Of a DNA stretch of 26,464 nt, positions 24,401-26,464 are shown piece by piece. Origin of the DNA: Candidatus Altarchaeales archaeon (GTDB lineage Archaea > Altiarchaeota > Altiarchaeia > IMC4 > QMZM01). Location of the stretch: contig QMZM01000005.1 in the NCBI GenBank assembly GCA_003663175.1, positions 1-26,464 on the forward strand, read 5' to 3'. The position numbers were made by a program, and so were the translations under genes. The notes below the pieces were generated by a model, which saw nothing but the letters and a program-made list of their open reading frames with translations, ran no database searches and had not been told where the DNA came from. Every line of letters begins with the position of its first letter. Within the stretch, counting starts at the first letter, position 1.

Positions 24401-26464
24401 TTAGATATTTTTATAATCTCTACTATAGATTTCTCTCTCAACTCTTTTCCAGTCATTGTCGAAATGACCTCTATCTGCATCCTCCTCTTTATCCTCCTCC
24501 AATTTATGAACCCTTGGCTCCAATGATTCAAGATACATATCAACTATATCAAACGAACCTTTCTTTAGATTGCTTAGGGCCAAGTCCAACTCAAGTTCTA
24601 AATCAAAGACATCAATTCCCCTCTCCTTTGCCCTATCTAAAATATTTCTTAGTGATTCAATTCTCATATCATATCTCTCATACATATCCAATTCCTTATC
24701 ACTTAATCTCCTTGGATGATGTAATAATGGTCTAAATGTAATAAAATATGGTCTTCCATGATTATATTGTGAATTCTGCAGCATTCCAGTGCCGACCTGA
24801 GCCTTTAGAACCGATTTCATTATATTCTCACCGTATTTCATTCTGATTCTATTCAGATCCCCCTCATAACGTGTTCTCATTTGTATCTCCGTTGCAACAT
24901 TTGCCTCAACATCCCTTGGATAATCGGAAAGCACCTGAGAGATTAAAATCATACCAACACCCCATTTTCTGAATTCTCTGACACCTCTCTCTAATTGTGT
25001 TAGACCCTTCCCAGTACCACCAAATTTGGGCAGTAATCTATGAACCTCATCAAAAACTATTAGTGTCTTTAATCTTGTGGACTCCTCCAATCTCGCCCTA
25101 AAGACCGATAAGATTACTTCAACCATAAATTCCTCAATCTCTTCTGGATTAAGATGATTCAGACAGAATATCGTTATCTCTCCGGGATTCATATATTTCT
25201 TAAAATTGAATTCTTGTAGAGGTGGTCTCACAATCTTTATTGATCCATTAAATCCACGAGCGTCTTTCTTCTCCATTCCAAATTTTGGGTAGAGTCTGAA
25301 CATTGCCCTTTCTCTATTTGGTCTTAAAAACCCCGTCCATTGAGCGGTTGGATCAAACACCAATACCGAGATATTGTTAATTAATGCCTCTTCAACCATA
25401 TCCTGCGCAGCAACGGTCTTTCCAGCTCCAGTAGAGCCGGCAACAAGACAGTGCTCCATTAGTCTATCCAACTCGAAAAATGCCCTGATACCAGTCTCAG
25501 ATATCCTCCCTATAAATGCCGACCTACGTCCTGGACGAGGCAGGGTTGTGAAATCTATTCCCGCGAGATATCTCTTCTTCTTTACCTGCTTTCTCTTATA
25601 AATTAGATATGCAAGATATAATGATATTGAAATAATCAATATTATTGGTATTATGTAAAATGGAATTCCGAAAATTCTGAATTCCCATATATTAACTCTA
25701 ACGGTAATCTTGCTCAAATCCTCAATTTCTTTTGTTCTATTCGCTTCATGATAGAGTAGAGATGCCCTAAGGATATATGTGTCGCCCTCAATTCTTGATA
25801 CCTCTATATCCTTGGGAATTTCTATATTTTCCCTAAGTGTTACGGTTCTATCAATAAATGGGAATGTCTTGCTTTCGCTCAGAACATCATTTGACAACGA
25901 ATCCAATAATTGTATTGAGAGGGTTGTACTCCTCTCAATTTTATGTGGGTTATAGATTGTAATCTGAACGGGCAATTTCTTACCGGGGGCAATGGTGTCT
26001 GTTAGTGGCTTTATTTCTATGCCCAGTAATGGTTGTTGTGGCTGTAACACTCGAATATTTGTGGGTATGTCAATTGACCTATCATCCAGTCTGAGTGATA
26101 GAATACCAGAGTATACGCCAGAAATGGCATCAAACGGTACATATAAAGTCAAATTTACATTAGCTCTTTCACCCGAACCCAAAATAATCGTTGGATTCCT
26201 TATTTTTATAAAATCCTCAACCCTGCCAGAAATATTCACCCTTAATCTTGCAGTCTTGCCCAATGGATTATAAACATCAACGAATGTGTCCATACTCTCC
26301 CCAGGATACAGATCCACAGATATCATCTGTATACCAGAAATTGGTTCGATTATTCCCGTTTCAGAGGTAAAATTATTATCTATCTCGATATTGCCAATTA
26401 CGCCCGCGCCCATACAAATAGCTATAAAACATGTAATGAAAAACACTAATATTAAGCTGAATGA
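24401..26464 (-). CDS. Membrane-anchored HerA/FtsK-superfamily ATPase with exported Ig-like domains (5' end outside window)
   Basis: The frame stays open to the window edge. A GTG at 26446 is in frame, but the upstream codons continue a hydrophobic run (LILVFFITCFIAI), so the signal peptide and start probably extend beyond the window. Numbered from the GTG, the protein has 681 residues. An exported region (about 25-250) has two beta-sandwich, NEW3-like domains marked by LYPGESMDTFVDVYNPLG and TIAPGKKLPVQITIYNPH. A single membrane helix follows at about 260-283, then basic KRKQVKKKR. The cytoplasmic HerA-type ATPase has Walker A GSTGAGKT (337-344), VFDPTAQWTGFL, Walker B IVFDEVH (463-469), ISQVLSDYPRD and an arginine-rich MRTRYEGD. 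Related domains pump DNA or protein; its substrate is unknown. It heads an operon with a coiled-coil and a small membrane protein. Confidence 0.85.
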   Translation of the reverse strand, partial: SFSLILVFFITCFIAICMGAGVIGNIEIDNNFTSETGIIEPISGIQMISVDLYPGESMDTFVDVYNPLGKTARLRVNISGRVEDFIKIRNPTIILGSGERANVNLTLYVPFDAISGVYSGILSLRLDDRSIDIPTNIRVLQPQQPLLGIEIKPLTDTIAPGKKLPVQITIYNPHKIERSTTLSIQLLDSLSNDVLSESKTFPFIDRTVTLRENIEIPKDIEVSRIEGDTYILRASLLYHEANRTKEIEDLSKITVRVNIWEFRIFGIPFYIIPIILIISISLYLAYLIYKRKQVKKKRYLAGIDFTTLPRPGRRSAFIGRISETGIRAFFELDRLMEHCLVAGSTGAGKTVAAQDMVEEALINNISVLVFDPTAQWTGFLRPNRERAMFRLYPKFGMEKKDARGFNGSIKIVRPPLQEFNFKKYMNPGEITIFCLNHLNPEEIEEFMVEVILSVFRARLEESTRLKTLIVFDEVHRLLPKFGGTGKGLTQLERGVREFRKWGVGMILISQVLSDYPRDVEANVATEIQMRTRYEGDLNRIRMKYGENIMKSVLKAQVGTGMLQNSQYNHGRPYFITFRPLLHHPRRLSDKELDMYERYDMRIESLRNILDRAKERGIDVFDLELELDLALSNLKKGSFDIVDMYLESLEPRVHKLEEDKEEDADRGHFDNDWKRVEREIYSRDYKNI

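Noticed and set aside
24361..24735. 124-residue open frame on the plus strand
   Set aside because: It is antisense to the end of the HerA-like ATPase and the start of the coiled-coil gene; rich in Tyr, Pro, Ser and Leu as expected from reversed charged codons.
1..26464. Mobile elements, CRISPR arrays, phage genes or defence systems
   Set aside because: No regularly spaced repeats, transposase, integrase, Cas or restriction motifs were found; all clear genes are housekeeping or chromosomal.

Overview
AT-rich, very gene-dense archaeal chromosomal DNA, with no intergenic gap above about 160 bases. The archaeal assignment rests on several genes: Taw1-type wyosine synthase, archaeal-type IleRS, RfcS clamp-loader subunit, aCPSF2-type beta-CASP nuclease, the ThiD-ThiN fusion and the TIGR00300 LOR/SDH protein. 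Other archaeal marks are a tRNA gene without encoded CCA, TATA boxes 23-30 nt upstream of starts, and Shine-Dalgarno sites that copy GGTGATC. A fused Fae-Hps plus a separate 6-phospho-3-hexuloisomerase points to a euryarchaeote using tetrahydromethanopterin, such as a methanogen, an anaerobic alkane/methane oxidiser or an Archaeoglobus relative. This placement is an inference from gene content.

Layout. 22-95: tRNA-Arg(UCG). 125-1384 (-): beta-CASP ribonuclease, divergent from the LOR/SDH protein (1543-2778, +). 2793-8275 (-): a run scpB > htpX > tatD > hxlB > purM > ilvE > unknown 151-aa gene, with tatD and purM each starting one base after the preceding stop. 8342-8860 (+): unknown gene. 8886-11340 (-): pgk then fae-hps. 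11415-11915 (+): HTH/ACT regulator. 11951-14074 (-): secreted transglutaminase-like protein, divergent from queD (14131-14514, +). 14563-16779 (-): taw1 then lysA. 16849-17094 (+): PRC-barrel protein. 17091-19872 (-): rfcS > cmk > thiDN, joined by ATGA overlaps. 19958-23056 (+): ileS. 23025-26464 (-): a membrane HerA-like ATPase (5' end cut by the window edge) > coiled-coil protein > small two-helix membrane protein.

Most genes are housekeeping. Fae-Hps and HxlB together give the ribulose-monophosphate route, which in archaea lacking an oxidative pentose phosphate pathway is thought to run backwards to make ribulose 5-phosphate, with Fae scavenging the formaldehyde released.

The most interesting unexplained unit is the last operon: an exported, membrane-anchored HerA/FtsK-superfamily motor, a ~340-residue coiled-coil protein and a small membrane protein. 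Other points of note are an EF-hand-like loop inside HtpX, three short tandem duplications of 13-17 bp sitting on or beside stop codons, a convergent 32-bp coding overlap, and a lone scpB. No CRISPR array, insertion sequence, integrase or phage gene was seen. Several starts were moved from the longest reading frame to an internal ATG because of a Shine-Dalgarno site, family N-termini or overlap; these choices are stated in the entries.
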